From: Paraburkholderia bonniea
GTDB lineage: Bacteria > Pseudomonadota > Gammaproteobacteria > Burkholderiales > Burkholderiaceae
Direction: 5' to 3'
Length of the DNA: 64,000 bases
NCBI RefSeq assembly: GCF_009455625.1
Contig: NZ_QPEQ01000001.1
Span: 372,001 to 436,000 of the forward strand
Shown: piece after piece, positions 17,826 through 28,052 of the stretch
Layout of the letters: each line of letters begins with the position of its first letter
Numbering within the stretch: position 1 is the stretch's first letter
Translations under genes and position numbers: made by a program
The notes under the pieces: generated by a model
Database searches by the model: none
The model's input: only the letters and a program-made list of their open reading frames with translations
Told to the model about the DNA's origin: nothing

Positions 17826-17897
17826 GGGCCTGTGGCAACAAAACTCGTGCTGTCTGTTCGTGCGCGCGGCGGCATCATCTGACGCTCAGGCCTGGGC

Positions 17898-18884
17898 TTA
17901 ACCCAGCTTCTGCATGATCGAGATCAGTTTTTTCGCGTAGTGGGGGTCTGTCGCGTAACCCGCGCGCTGCATGCCGTTGGCGAAGCCCCGCACGTCCTGC
18001 CCGGCGTCCAGCACCTGGGCGTAACGCGGGTTGTTCTTCAGCAGGCTGGCGTAATCGGTCATCGCATCGGCGTATGAATCGTAGGCGCGGAATTTCTCCA
18101 CCACGCGCCGGGGCTGGCCGTTGACGTACTCGGTGGTGGCCGTGGCCACGGTCGGCCCATTCCAGTTCTTGCCCGCCTTGATGCCGAACACGTTATGGCT
18201 GGTGCTGCCATCGGCGCGCAGAATTTCACGTTTGCCCCAGCCTGATTCCAGCGCAGCCTGACCAACGATGAAGCGCGCCGGAATGCCCGTCGCCGCACTC
18301 GCGCTTTGCGCTGCGCCCGCCAGTTTGTCGACGAACGCCGTGACATGCGGTGCGGCATCCTCAGCGAGATTCGCGCCAACAGGGGGGGTTAGCGCGCTGT
18401 TGGCGGAATAACCCTGCTTGCCTTGCGCCGCGCCCAGCGCGCCATTCGCGGCGGCGTTGCCATAGGCTTTCGCCAGCGCGTTCAGTGCAGCGGTATTGCC
18501 CGCGTTCGCGTCGCTACCCGATGCACCGCCGATGCCACCCATGCCACCATCGGCTCCAGCAACGCCTGCGTTGCGCATCAATTGCTTGAGCAAGGCGTCG
18601 GCCACGCCCACGCCTTTGGACGACATTTGCTGCGCCAGTTGCTGGTCCAGCATCGAGGTGAAGGTCGCGCTGTCGCGCGAATCGAGTGGGCCATCCGAAG
18701 GTGTCGCGGCGCGCATGCTCTTGAGCATCATCTGCACGAACATCGCATCAAACTGCTTCGCGGCCTCTTTCAAGCCGGCCTTCGGCGCAGCGGCAGCCTT
18801 CGCGCGCAATGCCGCCAAGCCTTGCACATCGAGTGCGAAACGTTGTGTCAGGTCACTGCCAAGCGGATTGGAGTCGGTGCTCAT
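17898..18884 (-). CDS. flgJ: FlgJ rod assembly protein with glucosaminidase domain
   Basis: 328 aa, ATG with AAGGAAG upstream. The N-terminal rod-capping domain contains AKQFDAMFVQMMLKSMRAA. A Gly/Ala/Asn-rich linker covers about 120-165. The C-terminal peptidoglycan hydrolase domain has IPARFIVGQAALESGWGKREI with the catalytic Glu, and YDSYADAMTDYASLL...RYAQVL. It caps the growing rod and cuts the peptidoglycan so the rod can pass. It follows flgI by 12 bp. Confidence 0.96.
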   Translation of the reverse strand: MSTDSNPLGSDLTQRFALDVQGLAALRAKAAAAPKAGLKEAAKQFDAMFVQMMLKSMRAATPSDGPLDSRDSATFTSMLDQQLAQQMSSKGVGVADALLKQLMRNAGVAGADGGMGGIGGASGSDANAGNTAALNALAKAYGNAAANGALGAAQGKQGYSANSALTPPVGANLAEDAAPHVTAFVDKLAGAAQSASAATGIPARFIVGQAALESGWGKREILRADGSTSHNVFGIKAGKNWNGPTVATATTEYVNGQPRRVVEKFRAYDSYADAMTDYASLLKNNPRYAQVLDAGQDVRGFANGMQRAGYATDPHYAKKLISIMQKLG

Positions 18885-18896
18885 CGCGTGTCTTCC

Positions 18897-20072
18897 TTAG
18901 ATGATTTCCAGTTCGGCCCGTAGCGCGCCTGCGGCTTTCATCGCCTGCAAGATCGACATCAGATCGGCAGGCGTCGCGCCTAACGCGTTCAGTGCTTTCA
19001 CCACTTCGGCCAGATTCGCGCCTGCGGTGATGTATTTCAGCGCGCCGTTGTCCTGCTTCATCTGAATCTGCGACTGCTGTGCCACCACGGTTTGCCCATT
19101 CGAAAACGCGCCTGGCTGGCTCACCACCGGCTGGGTGTTGATCACCACCGACAAGTTGCCGTGCGCGACCGCGCAGTTTTGCAGCGTCACCATCTGGTTC
19201 ATCACGATGGAGCCGGTGCGGGCGTTCAGGATCACTTTGGCAGCGGCTTGAGCGGGCTTCACATCGAGGTTTTGCAGTTGCGCCATGAAGGCCACTTGCT
19301 GTGCGGTATCGGCCGGTGCGCGTAGCTGGATCGTGCGGCCGTCGAGTGCGTTTGCCGTGCCGTCGCCGAAGGTGCGGTTCACCGCGCCGACGATGCGCTG
19401 TGTGGTGTCGTAATCCATCTCGTTGAGTTCGAGCTGGATCGTGCCGCCCTGGGACACCATCGTGGGCACGGCTCGCTCGACAATCGCGCCGCCTGCGATC
19501 CGCCCGGCGGCGAGCTGGTTCACCTGCACTTTGCTGCCATTGGCGCTGGCCCCCGCGCCGCCCACCGCGAGATTGCCTTGCGAGAGCGCATACACTTGAC
19601 CGTCTGCGCCTTTGAGCGGTGTCAGCAGCAAGGTGCCGCCGCGCAGGCTCTTGGCGTTGCCGAGGGATGACACTGTGACGTCGATGGCTTCGCCTGGGCG
19701 GGAAAAGGCGGGGAGTTTGGCGGTCACCATCACTGCGGCGACGTTCTTCAACTGCATGTTCGACGCCCCACCTCCGCCGCTGCCCCCAGGGCCCGCGTTA
19801 TTGATCGAGATGCCGAGGTTCGCCAGCATGTTGGATAGCGTCTGCGTGGTGAAGGGCGTTTGCATGGTCTGGTCGCCAGTGCCATCGAGCCCCACCACGA
19901 GGCCATAGCCGATCAACGGGTTGTCACGCACGCCTTGAATCGACACGAGATCTTTCAGCCGTTCGGCCTGAGCCAGCGAAAACGGTGTGAGGGCGAGCGC
20001 CGCACCCAGCAGCAGCGCACCACAGCGGCGCAGCAGGCGCAGCAGGCGCATTAACGTGAGTGGGCTCACCAT
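18897..20072 (-). CDS. flgI: FlgI flagellar P-ring protein
   Basis: 391 aa with a Sec signal peptide ending near [11 protein letters not shown]. The conserved start of the mature protein ([33 protein letters not shown]) and the C-terminal [30 protein letters not shown] identify FlgI. It forms the periplasmic P-ring around the rod. The start overlaps the end of flgH by 7 bp. Length is normal apart from a Gly-rich insert near residue 95. Confidence 0.98.
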   Translation of the reverse strand: MVSPLTLMRLLRLLRRCGALLLGAALALTPFSLAQAERLKDLVSIQGVRDNPLIGYGLVVGLDGTGDQTMQTPFTTQTLSNMLANLGISINNAGPGGSGGGGASNMQLKNVAAVMVTAKLPAFSRPGEAIDVTVSSLGNAKSLRGGTLLLTPLKGADGQVYALSQGNLAVGGAGASANGSKVQVNQLAAGRIAGGAIVERAVPTMVSQGGTIQLELNEMDYDTTQRIVGAVNRTFGDGTANALDGRTIQLRAPADTAQQVAFMAQLQNLDVKPAQAAAKVILNARTGSIVMNQMVTLQNCAVAHGNLSVVINTQPVVSQPGAFSNGQTVVAQQSQIQMKQDNGALKYITAGANLAEVVKALNALGATPADLMSILQAMKAAGALRAELEII

Positions 20073-20773
20073 GGCGACACGTTCAGGAAGAAGCGTTGCA
20101 GCCAGCCCATGTTCTGGCTTTCGTCGATGTAGCCCTTGGCGGAGTACTCGATCCTGGCGTCAGCAACCTGGGTTGAATACACCGAGTTCACGCCCGAGAT
20201 CGTGTTCGGATTCACCACCCCGGAAAAACGCACGAATTCATTCCCCTGGTTAATCAGCATCTGCTTTTCGCCGCTCACGACGAGGTTGCCGTTCGGCAGC
20301 ACGCTAGTGACGGTGACGGTGATCGTGCCGTTGAAGGTGTTCGAGGCATTCGCGCCGCCATTGGCCTGAAACTTGTTGGCCCCGGTCGCGTCCAGGCTGG
20401 CGCGGCTGAAGAAGCCGGGCAAAAAGCCCGCCGTTGGCACGGCCAGATCAGTACTGCCCTGGCGGTTGGCATTCGCGCCGGATGATTTAGTCGCGTTGAC
20501 GTTTTCAGCAATCACGATGGTCAGGATGTCGCCGACGTTGCGTGGCCGCTGGTCTTCGAACAATGGCCGGCCAGCGTAGCCAGGGTTGTAGATCGAGCCC
20601 GGCGACTGGGCTTGCGGTGGCACTGGTGGCGCGGCGGTCATCGGCTGCTGGATGATCGGCTGCTTCGGCACGAGGGCGCAGCCGCCCAGCAAGGCCATTA
20701 GCAGCAACGCCGTGGTGCATGCCGTCGTGGCGCGCGGCTGGCCTGGAATAACCGGGAACTTGAAATGCGACAT
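20066..20773 (-). CDS. flgH: FlgH flagellar L-ring lipoprotein
   Basis: 235 aa. A signal peptide ends in the lipobox LLGGC, so the protein is anchored to the outer membrane. The body contains [36 protein letters not shown] and [56 protein letters not shown] in consecutive parts, diagnostic of FlgH. It forms the L-ring through which the rod passes. The stop overlaps the flgI start, so the two rings are translationally coupled. Confidence 0.98.
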   Translation of the reverse strand: MSHFKFPVIPGQPRATTACTTALLLMALLGGCALVPKQPIIQQPMTAAPPVPPQAQSPGSIYNPGYAGRPLFEDQRPRNVGDILTIVIAENVNATKSSGANANRQGSTDLAVPTAGFLPGFFSRASLDATGANKFQANGGANASNTFNGTITVTVTSVLPNGNLVVSGEKQMLINQGNEFVRFSGVVNPNTISGVNSVYSTQVADARIEYSAKGYIDESQNMGWLQRFFLNVSPW

Positions 20774-20974
20774 GAAACGCTACCTGTGTGCTTGTGCGCG
20801 GACTCTGGCTCGGGCGCTCATGGCCTTTGTTGGGGCGAGCGGGTGTGACTGCTGTGGCTGATGCAACCGATGCGCAAGCTGGCTGACGGCCGGACTTACC
20901 GGCGATGCAGCGGCCGCTGCCGGCGTGGCAGGCAACCGCAGTCACCCTATGGCTGCCACGCCAGGCCTATCGGT

Positions 20975-21763
20975 TTAAATCTGCATCTGGCTCAGCGTTT
21001 GCAACATCTGGTCGGAAGTCGTCACCGCCTTGCTATTGATCTCATACGCGCGCTGGGTCTGGATCATATTCACCAGTTCCTGCACCACGTTCACATTCGA
21101 GGCTTCGACGTAATGCTGGTTGAGCATGCCTGCCCCATTGAGCCCCGGCTGCGTGACGTTAGGTGGCCCTGATGCGGTGGTTTCAGCGAACAGGTTTTGC
21201 CCTTTGGCTTCGAGCCCGGCCGGATTGATAAACGTTGCCACTTGCAGCGAGCCGATCTGCACGCTGGCGCTGCTACCGCCCTGGGTTACCGACACCACGC
21301 CATCGCTGCCAATCGTTAGTGATGTCGCGTTTTGTGGCAGCGTGATCGCGGGCAGGATCTGGTAACCACTCGCCGTGACCAACTGGCCTTGCGCATTGGT
21401 CTGAAACGAGCCGTCGCGGGTGTAAGCGTTGGTGCCGTCTGGCATCAGCACCTGAAAAAATCCCTGGCCATTGATGGCAACGTCCTGCGCATTGCCGGTC
21501 TGCTGCAAATTGCCCTGGGTGTACAGGCGCTCGGTGGCCACTTGCTGCACGCCTGTGCCGAGCTGAATGCCGGAAGGCAGCTCGGTTTGCTGGGTCGAGT
21601 TCGCACCGGGCTGGCGCGTGGTCTGGTACAGCAAGTCTTCGAACACCGCCCGCGAGCTTTTGAAGCCATTGGTGCTGACATTGGCCAGATTGTTCGAAAT
21701 CACATCCATCTGGGCTTGCTGCGCATTCATCCCAGTCGCAGCGATATAAAGCGAACGGTTCAT
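20975..21763 (-). CDS. flgG: FlgG distal rod protein
   Basis: 262 aa, ATG with AGAAGGA upstream. N-terminal [41 protein letters not shown] and C-terminal [37 protein letters not shown] regions are near-canonical FlgG coiled-coil segments. It forms the distal rod crossing the periplasm and P/L rings. Separated from flgF by 56 bp and from flgH by about 200 bp that contain no gene. Confidence 0.98.
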   Translation of the reverse strand: MNRSLYIAATGMNAQQAQMDVISNNLANVSTNGFKSSRAVFEDLLYQTTRQPGANSTQQTELPSGIQLGTGVQQVATERLYTQGNLQQTGNAQDVAINGQGFFQVLMPDGTNAYTRDGSFQTNAQGQLVTASGYQILPAITLPQNATSLTIGSDGVVSVTQGGSSASVQIGSLQVATFINPAGLEAKGQNLFAETTASGPPNVTQPGLNGAGMLNQHYVEASNVNVVQELVNMIQTQRAYEINSKAVTTSDQMLQTLSQMQI

Positions 21764-21819
21764 GGTGATCCTTCTCCTTCAGTCAGACGTCGTTCAGGCA
21801 TGCCCGAAACGCCCGCCGG

Positions 21820-22584
21820 TTAGGTAAAACTGAGCAGCCGGTTAGCGGCCTGTTCGTTCTGGTCGGCCGATTCCAGCAGCTTGGTCTGCATCTGGAACTG
21901 GCGCGCATTGGCAATCATCGAAACCATCGCGGCCACCGGATTCACGTTGCTGCCTTCCAGCGACTGCGGCACGATCACCACGGTTGGGTCGGCTTCTGCG
22001 GGGTTGCCGTCTGCGACGCGAAACAAGCCGTCATCGCCGCGCTTGAGCGTCTGGGGATCAGGGTTCACCAGCTTCAGTTGATCGATGATGGCCACGGCCG
22101 TGGGCGGGTCGCCAGGCACCAGCGCCGACAACGTGCCATCGCTGCCCAGCGTCACCTGAGCGCCCTGCGGCACCGAGAGCGGACCGCCACTGCCCAGCAC
22201 CTGCAAACCCGATGCGTTCACCAGTTGACCGTTCTGGTCCACCTGAAAATTCCCCGCGCGGGTGTAGGCCTCATTGCCGTCCGCGCCGAGCACGGCGAAC
22301 CAGCCAGGCCCTTGCACCGCCACATCCAGCGGGTTGCCGGTCTGCTGGATCGGGCCTGGCGTGAAATCCGCGCCAGGGGTCGAAGCCAGCACGAAGGTGC
22401 GAGTGGTATCTGCGGTGGCGTCGGGCGAGCTGCCATCGCCAAAGCCCATCGGCACCGCACGAAACGTCGCCAGATGCGCGCGAAACCCCGTGGTCGAAAC
22501 ATTCGCCAGGTTGTTCGCAACCACAGCCTGTTGTTCCAGCGCCTGGGAAGCGCCAGTCAAGGCGGTGTAGATGAAGCGATCCAT
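21820..22584 (-). CDS. flgF: FlgF proximal rod protein
   Basis: 254 aa. The start [41 protein letters not shown] and the end NPVAAMVSMIANARQFQMQTKLLESADQNEQAANRLLSFT are typical FlgF. It is a proximal rod subunit exported by the flagellar type III system. The position between flgE and flgG is the standard order. Confidence 0.97.
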   Translation of the reverse strand: MDRFIYTALTGASQALEQQAVVANNLANVSTTGFRAHLATFRAVPMGFGDGSSPDATADTTRTFVLASTPGADFTPGPIQQTGNPLDVAVQGPGWFAVLGADGNEAYTRAGNFQVDQNGQLVNASGLQVLGSGGPLSVPQGAQVTLGSDGTLSALVPGDPPTAVAIIDQLKLVNPDPQTLKRGDDGLFRVADGNPAEADPTVVIVPQSLEGSNVNPVAAMVSMIANARQFQMQTKLLESADQNEQAANRLLSFT

Positions 22585-22607
22585 GGTGGTCCCGGAAGCG
22601 CTAGCGC

Positions 22608-23846
22608 TTACATGTTGATGAGGGTGTTATCAACGGCCTGCTGAGTTTTGATCGTCTGCGCATTCGCCTGGTAATTGCGTTGCGCGGTAATCAAATCCAC
22701 CAGCTGGTTGGTCAGCACGACGTTGGAATTCTCCAGCGCGCCACCTTGCAGCACACCGTGGTTGGTGGTGCCAGGCGCAGATAGTTGCGGCACGCCGGAG
22801 GCGGCGGTTTCTGCGTACTGATTGCCGCCGAGATTCACCAGGCCGTTCTGATTGTTGAAGTTCGCCAGCACGACCTGGCCCAGCGCCGTGGTCCGGCCAT
22901 TCGAATAATTGCCCGTCAGCACGCCATCCTTGCCCACCGAAAAACCCGTGAGCTGGCCAGAGGCGGAACCGTCTTGCCCTTGGTTGTTGGTGCCATTCTT
23001 GCCACCGAACTGCGTCGTGCCCGCGATCTTCAGTTGCAGGTTTTGCGGCGTGACCGAGCCATCGGTGTTCGGCACGCTGAAATCGAAGGTCAGCGCGTTC
23101 GCGGTTGGCGCGCCAGCGGCATTGGTCGTGCTGGAGAGGTTGCCCGAGGTATCGAAGGTCGCGCTGCCAATCTTCGCCACGGTGCCAGTAGCGGGGCCCG
23201 CGTACACATCCCATGCGCCGGTCGCGGTCTTCACGAAATACATGTTGACCTGCTGCGTGCCACCCAACGTGTCGTAGACCTGGACCGTCGAGGGGTAGTT
23301 GTAGCTGGTTGGATCGCTGGCGCTAAAGGGCGTTTTGCTCGGAACCGGATCTTGCGCGTTGAGGTTGTAGCCACCCGTAATCGTGGTGGTGGCGATCGGC
23401 GGAATGTTTGCGGTCGGCACTTGCAGCGGCACGGTTTGCGCGGTGCTGATTACGCCCGCTGCATTTGCTGCATAGCCCATCAGCTGCAAGTTGGAGCTAT
23501 TCACGATGTAGCCGTTCTTGTCCAGCTGAAACGAGCCATCGCGGCTGTAGGTCACGCCGTTGCTGCCCGACATCTGGAAAAAACCATTGCCGTTGATAGC
23601 GACGTCGAGCGCCTGGTTGGTGGTGCTGATCGTGCCCTGGGTGAACTGCTGTACCACCGAGGCCAACCTTGAACCGAGACCAATCTGGGTATCGACCGCC
23701 GTCGCCACCGAATTGGCGTAGACATCGGCGAACTTCGCGTCACCTTGCTTAAAGCCAGTGGTGTTCGCGTTGGCGATGTTGTTGCCAATCACATCGAGAT
23801 CGTTCGATGCCCCCGCCAACCCGCTCAAGCCTTGCTCATAACCCAT
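22608..23846 (-). CDS. flgE: FlgE flagellar hook protein
   Basis: 412 aa from the ATG at 23846, which has GGAG upstream and starts MGYEQGLSGLAGASNDLDVIGNNIANANTTGFKQ; the frame is open 26 codons further upstream without support. The C-terminus NSNVVLTNQLVDLITAQRNYQANAQTIKTQQAVDNTLINM is the conserved polymerisation helix. The centre is a Thr/Gly/Asn-rich beta domain. FlgE polymerises into the hook under control of FlgD and FliK. Confidence 0.97.
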   Translation of the reverse strand: MGYEQGLSGLAGASNDLDVIGNNIANANTTGFKQGDAKFADVYANSVATAVDTQIGLGSRLASVVQQFTQGTISTTNQALDVAINGNGFFQMSGSNGVTYSRDGSFQLDKNGYIVNSSNLQLMGYAANAAGVISTAQTVPLQVPTANIPPIATTTITGGYNLNAQDPVPSKTPFSASDPTSYNYPSTVQVYDTLGGTQQVNMYFVKTATGAWDVYAGPATGTVAKIGSATFDTSGNLSSTTNAAGAPTANALTFDFSVPNTDGSVTPQNLQLKIAGTTQFGGKNGTNNQGQDGSASGQLTGFSVGKDGVLTGNYSNGRTTALGQVVLANFNNQNGLVNLGGNQYAETAASGVPQLSAPGTTNHGVLQGGALENSNVVLTNQLVDLITAQRNYQANAQTIKTQQAVDNTLINM

Positions 23847-24044
23847 GATGATCTCCGTATCAGTATCAGGATCGCCGTCACCGGCATTACTGCATGAATG
23901 TGTCACTCGCTGCGACCCCAGCACTTTTGATGCGCTGGTGACTTAAAACCGCCGGTGCTTAAAACCGCCGTGCGCCAGTGCGGTATCTGCTTATCTGCCT
24001 ATCCGCCTGTGCGCTGGAACCACGTTTAAAGCTGCTTAAACCGT

Positions 24045-24755
24045 TTACAGAATTGCGGCCACGCTGTTCAGGCCAACCGTGCTGCCGTTCGACAGCACGA
24101 GCCCAGCCCTGCCGTCGGCCTGCTGCACCACCCCCAGCACTTGTGACGCCGTCAGCGCGGTGGGCACGGCGGCCTTGCCGTCAATCGTCGCGCTGGTGGT
24201 GATGGTGTAAGTGCCATCCGGCAGCGGATTGCCTGCGGTATCGACCGGCGTCCAGGCCACCGGCACGGTGCCTGCCTTCAGGTTGCCGAGATCAAGCGTT
24301 TGCACGATCTGGCCCGCTGCGTTCTTGACTTCGATCTTCACGTTGGTGGCATCGCTCGCCAGTTGCACGCCCACAGGCGTGGCCTTGCCATCCGCCACCG
24401 CCATCGCGTTGCCCGGTGTGAGCACCACGCTGTTTTTCAGGGCTGCGGCTTGGGTTTGTTCGCCCGCCGTCAATTGCGATGAAAGCGATGCCAGCGAGAT
24501 ATTCAACTGACCGATGCCAGAGACCGTGCTGATCTGCGCGATCTGCGTCGTCATCTGCGAGCTGTCCATCGGATTCGTCGGGTCCTGGTTTTTCATCTGC
24601 GCCACCAGCAACTGCATGAACGTGTCTTGCAGATCAGCCGCAGAATTGCCCGCCAGCGTATTGCTGCCCGTAGCCGCGCTTTTGCCTTTGGTGCCGTTCA
24701 TTGTGTCCAGCAAGCTGGACGAAACGGCATCGCCGACAGTGGTTTGGGTCGTCAA
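24045..24755 (-). CDS. flgD: FlgD hook cap / scaffolding protein
   Basis: 236 aa from TTG 24755, chosen because GAGGAGA lies 6-7 bp upstream; the frame runs to an ATG at 24788 without an RBS. The N-terminal part carries DTFMQLLVAQMKNQDPTNPMDSSQMTTQIAQISTVSGI, the hallmark of FlgD; the C-terminal part is an Ig-like/tudor beta region (LDLGNLKAGTVPVAWTPVDTAGNPLPDGTYTI). It caps the growing hook. About 200 bp separate it from flgE, containing two CTTAAAACCGCCG direct repeats. Confidence 0.95.
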   Translation of the reverse strand: MTTQTTVGDAVSSSLLDTMNGTKGKSAATGSNTLAGNSAADLQDTFMQLLVAQMKNQDPTNPMDSSQMTTQIAQISTVSGIGQLNISLASLSSQLTAGEQTQAAALKNSVVLTPGNAMAVADGKATPVGVQLASDATNVKIEVKNAAGQIVQTLDLGNLKAGTVPVAWTPVDTAGNPLPDGTYTITTSATIDGKAAVPTALTASQVLGVVQQADGRAGLVLSNGSTVGLNSVAAIL

Positions 24756-24861
24756 ATCAGTCTCCTCGGGAGCATAGGGGCCACCCATGCAGCAAGCGCG
24801 GCAGGGGCAGGTTTAGGCGTAAGCGGTGCGATGTTGCGGTGTGCGATGTTGCGATGCGCGA

Positions 24862-25290
24862 TCAGGAGGAACCGATCGTGAGTGTCTTGATGAGCAGTTG
24901 TTTGACGGTATTCAGCGTCTCCACGTTGGCCTGGTACGAACGCGATGCCGAAATCATGTTCACCATCTCCTGTACCGGATCAACGTTGGGCTGGGTCACG
25001 TAACCCTCTGCATTGGCAGCGGGATTGCCTGGCTCGTAGGAGGTTTTCATCGGCGAGGGATCGTCAATCACCCGGCTCACCCGCACGCCACCAATCTGCT
25101 GGCCGGATTCGGTATAGCCGCCGCCTGCGGGTTTCACCTCGAACACCACCTGTTTGGCCTTGTATGGTTTGCCATCCGGGCCGGTGGTGCTGTCGGCGTT
25201 TGCCAGGTTCGATGCAGTGACGTTGAGCCGCTGCGATTGCGCGCTGAGCGCCGAGCCTGCGACTTCGAAAATACTCATTAGCGTTGACAT
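24862..25290 (-). CDS. flgC: FlgC proximal rod protein
   Basis: 142 aa. [34 protein letters not shown] at the N-terminus and [37 protein letters not shown] at the C-terminus are typical FlgC. It is a proximal rod subunit together with FlgB and FlgF. The gap to flgD contains a short imperfect direct repeat (GTGCGATGTTGCG) around 24826-24860. Confidence 0.97.
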   Translation of the reverse strand: MSTLMSIFEVAGSALSAQSQRLNVTASNLANADSTTGPDGKPYKAKQVVFEVKPAGGGYTESGQQIGGVRVSRVIDDPSPMKTSYEPGNPAANAEGYVTQPNVDPVQEMVNMISASRSYQANVETLNTVKQLLIKTLTIGSS

Positions 25291-25410
25291 GATTCCTCGC
25301 GCTTGTGTCTTGTGTTCTGTCGTGCGGTTTGTTTTGCCGCGCTGCCTGTTCCGCGCTGCTGGTGCCGGGCTCTGGCTCAGGTGTCGGGTTCAGTTACTCA
25401 GCTATTCAGT

Positions 25411-25893
25411 TCAAGTACCTGAAGTAATCGCGGAGAGCATCGACTTAATCTGCTGCGACACCAGCGTCATGCTCGACTGGTAATGCAGGGTGTTATCGGC
25501 AAACTGCACCCGCTCCATATCGAGATCGACCGTATTGCCATCCAGCGCAGGTTGAGCCGGTGTGCGGTAAAGCAGCTTGCCGTAGTCCGTGCTGGTGCCA
25601 CCGGTCGTGCTCAGGCGCGTGGTGCCAGGCAAATGCCCCGGTGCCGTTGTTGCCAGCGAGACGCTCACGCCCACCGTCACCGGCTTAGCTGCTGCGCTGC
25701 CTGCGGCACTGCCGCTCGCGCCCATCGTGCGGCGCAATGCGCCTGCCAGCGAGGCAGCGAAATCGACATCACGCGCCTGGTAACCCGGCGTATCGGCGTT
25801 CGCAATGTTCGACGACAGCAGCGCCTGGCGATGCGCTCTGACATCCAGCGCTTCACGGCCAAAGGCAAATTCGGCATCGAGTCGGTCCAGCAT
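25411..25893 (-). CDS. flgB: FlgB proximal rod protein
   Basis: 160 aa. MLDRLDAEFAFGREALDVRAHRQALLSSNIANADTPGYQARDVDFAASL is the conserved FlgB start, and VDLDMERVQFADNTLHYQSSMTLVSQQIKSMLSAI the conserved end. First gene of the minus-strand rod/hook operon flgBCDEFGHIJ, diverging from flgA across 289 bp (25894-26182) that must carry both promoters; I could not pick out a reliable sigma element there. Confidence 0.97.
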   Translation of the reverse strand: MLDRLDAEFAFGREALDVRAHRQALLSSNIANADTPGYQARDVDFAASLAGALRRTMGASGSAAGSAAAKPVTVGVSVSLATTAPGHLPGTTRLSTTGGTSTDYGKLLYRTPAQPALDGNTVDLDMERVQFADNTLHYQSSMTLVSQQIKSMLSAITSGT

Positions 25894-26182
25894 GAAAACC
25901 TCCGCAAGTTCAGTCAGCTACTCATTCAGCTAGCCAGCCCAGGAGTCCGGTGCGTGTGGCTGCAGCGCGCGTCATGGGAAAAGCCTTTTTGCATGTACAG
26001 CATCTTATGAGCCGGACTAGCGCCGCAATCGGATGAATAACCGGGAAAGCGCGCCTCTATTCAACGATTGCCGCCCCCCACGGCACTCTAGAATTCGATG
26101 CGTCCTGCTGCGTTCAATCGAGTTCACTCGATTTCAATTGCGTTCGCCTGGCTGTGTTCTAGCTGTTCGATGGAGATCTACG

Positions 26183-27562
26183 ATGGCCGCCCTGTCCGCT
26201 TTTGCTGCCCCGCGCCGTCTGTGCCACGAGGCGCTGACGCATGTCTTCAGCGGCATCGCGCGCGCGTGGCTAGTGGGGCTGCTAGTGGGGCTGCCGTTAA
26301 GCGCTCATGCGCAAGCCAGTAGCGGGCCGGAGGCGGATGAGAACGCTAGTGCCAGCCATGCGCCGATCGTGATTCCCGGGCCTGCGGAACACAATCCGGC
26401 CGCGTTGGCGCAGCTCGCTGAGCGGCTTACGGTGACGGCACCAGTGGCCACTGCGGCTGCGTCCTCCACTGCGTTGCCGGCGGCAATGGCCTCCCGGGTA
26501 CCCTCCAGCCCATTGGCTGATTCGGATTCAGATTCAGATCGCTTCGCTCAAGCCGCACAGGCGAGCGGGGCCATCGTGATTCCCGCTTCTGGCGCAGAAG
26601 CCAGCCCACCACGTGTGATGACCTTGCCCCCGGCGGGAGCAGGCAATGCCGCCGCGCGGCCCCAGGCAGCAGCTACGCGCGTGGGTGGTGCGAACTACGC
26701 GATGCGTCAGCAGGCCGTGGGGAGTGTGAATGGCACCGCGCGCGCACCAACGGCCAGCATTCCACCTCAGCCTCTAGCCACACGCACGCCAACGGCCAGC
26801 ACCGCGCTTCAGCCCGCAGCCGCACGCGCATCGACCTCTAGCACCTCACCCGGGCCAGACACCACACGCATATCCACAGCCAGCACATCGCCCCAACCAG
26901 GCACCGCACGCGCACCAACAGCCAGCCCCCCACTCCCCGGCCAGCAAGATGGCGAGTCGATCCGCCGCGCTGCGCTGGCGTATCTCCAGCAGCAAGTCAC
27001 CGGGCTTCCCGGCAAAGTTGAGCTGAGCATCGCCCCGACCTTCCCGCGCGGCCTCGCGGCTTGCACCACGCTCGAACCGTTCTTGCCGACCGGTGCGCGT
27101 CTGTGGGGCCGTACGACGGTCGGCGTGCGCTGCATCGGCGAACGTCCCTGGACGCTATATCTGCAAGCCCGCATCTCGATTCACGCAACCTATTACCTCG
27201 CCGCCCGCGCTATCGCGCCGGGCGAACTGCTGGGCCAGGACGATCTCATCGCACGCGAAGGCGATCTGACGTTGTTGCCGCAAGCGGTGATTACCGAACC
27301 GTCCCAAGCGGTTGGCTCGGTCGCATTGATGCGCATCGCGGCTGGACTGCCGCTGCGGCGCGACATGCTGAAAAGCACACTGGCAGTGTCGGTCGGCCAA
27401 TCCGTGCGCGTCGTGGCGCAAGGCATTGGCTTTGCCATTTCGGCTGAAGGCAACGCCATGAACAACGCCACGCCCGGCCAGCCCGTGCGGGTGCGAACAG
27501 CGGCGGGACAAATCATTACGGGCATCGTCAAGGACGGCTCGACGGTGGAGATTCGCTTGTGA
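26183..27562 (+). CDS. flgA: FlgA, periplasmic chaperone for P-ring assembly, with long linker
   Basis: 459 aa from ATG 26183 with GGAGA 6-7 bp upstream. A signal peptide ends near LSAHAQA. Residues about 50-255 are a Pro/Ala/Thr/Ser-rich region with several degenerate repeats of a segment like TARAPTASxxPQP. The C-terminal ~200 residues contain the SAF-type FlgA domain (YYLAARAIAPGELLGQDDLIAREGDLTLLPQAVI ... NNATPGQPVRVRTAAGQIITGIVKDGSTVEIRL). It assists FlgI polymerisation in the periplasm. It is considerably longer than the ~220-aa enteric FlgA because of the linker. Confidence 0.93.
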   Translation: MAALSAFAAPRRLCHEALTHVFSGIARAWLVGLLVGLPLSAHAQASSGPEADENASASHAPIVIPGPAEHNPAALAQLAERLTVTAPVATAAASSTALPAAMASRVPSSPLADSDSDSDRFAQAAQASGAIVIPASGAEASPPRVMTLPPAGAGNAAARPQAAATRVGGANYAMRQQAVGSVNGTARAPTASIPPQPLATRTPTASTALQPAAARASTSSTSPGPDTTRISTASTSPQPGTARAPTASPPLPGQQDGESIRRAALAYLQQQVTGLPGKVELSIAPTFPRGLAACTTLEPFLPTGARLWGRTTVGVRCIGERPWTLYLQARISIHATYYLAARAIAPGELLGQDDLIAREGDLTLLPQAVITEPSQAVGSVALMRIAAGLPLRRDMLKSTLAVSVGQSVRVVAQGIGFAISAEGNAMNNATPGQPVRVRTAAGQIITGIVKDGSTVEIRL

Positions 27563-27575
27563 TGACGCTTTGGGC

Positions 27576-27603
27576 TAAAGTTTCGCGCGGCAACTGCCGT
27601 TAT
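27576..27603 (+). promoter_or_regulatory. Sigma-28 (FliA) promoter for flgM
   Basis: TAAAGTTT (27576-27583) and GCCGTTAT (27596-27603) are separated by 12 bp, one more than the usual 11; the first matches the -35 consensus fully and the second matches GCCGATAA at six of eight positions. It lies 29 bp before the flgM start, immediately after flgA. FliA-driven flgM expression would give the usual negative feedback. Confidence 0.7.
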
Positions 27604-27631
27604 TGCGCTTACATCGTTCGGGAAGCCCATC

Positions 27632-28000
27632 GTGAATATCGACCCCACCCTCGAAACCACCGCACCAAGCCTGAAAGACAGCCCGGCACCGGCGCGCGCG
27701 CCTGCCATCGCCAACCCCACTGGCAGCCAGGCTTCAGCCACGTCCAGCCACGCCAGCTCAACCGCGGCCAGCCCGCGCAGCAACGGCGGCCCGGACGCCA
27801 GCGTGCATTTGTCCGAGCTCTCGGCGCAGTTGCGCAGCCTTGCGGCTTCAGGCGCAGCGGATATCGACACAGCGCACGTCGCAGCCATCAAGCAGGCCAT
27901 CCAGGACGGCACGTTGCAAATCAACCCCAGCAAAATCGCCGATGGGGTCTTGGAAACCGCCCGCGCGCTGCTGCAAGACACGCCATCCACGAGCCGTTAA
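27632..28000 (+). CDS. flgM: FlgM anti-sigma-28 factor
   Basis: 122 aa, GTG start with GGGAAG upstream. The N-terminal half is disordered (Ala/Ser/Thr/Pro rich). The C-terminal half VHLSELSAQLRSLAASGAADIDTAHVAAIKQAIQDGTLQINPSKIADGVLETARALLQ is the FliA-binding FlgM domain. It holds FliA inactive until exported through the finished hook. A FliA-type promoter precedes it and a terminator follows, so it may also be expressed alone. Confidence 0.95.
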   Translation: MNIDPTLETTAPSLKDSPAPARAPAIANPTGSQASATSSHASSTAASPRSNGGPDASVHLSELSAQLRSLAASGAADIDTAHVAAIKQAIQDGTLQINPSKIADGVLETARALLQDTPSTSR

Positions 28001-28052
28001 ACATCACCGCGCACAGCGCGGTTCGCCACCATCAAGCTGTATCTCCCGATCT

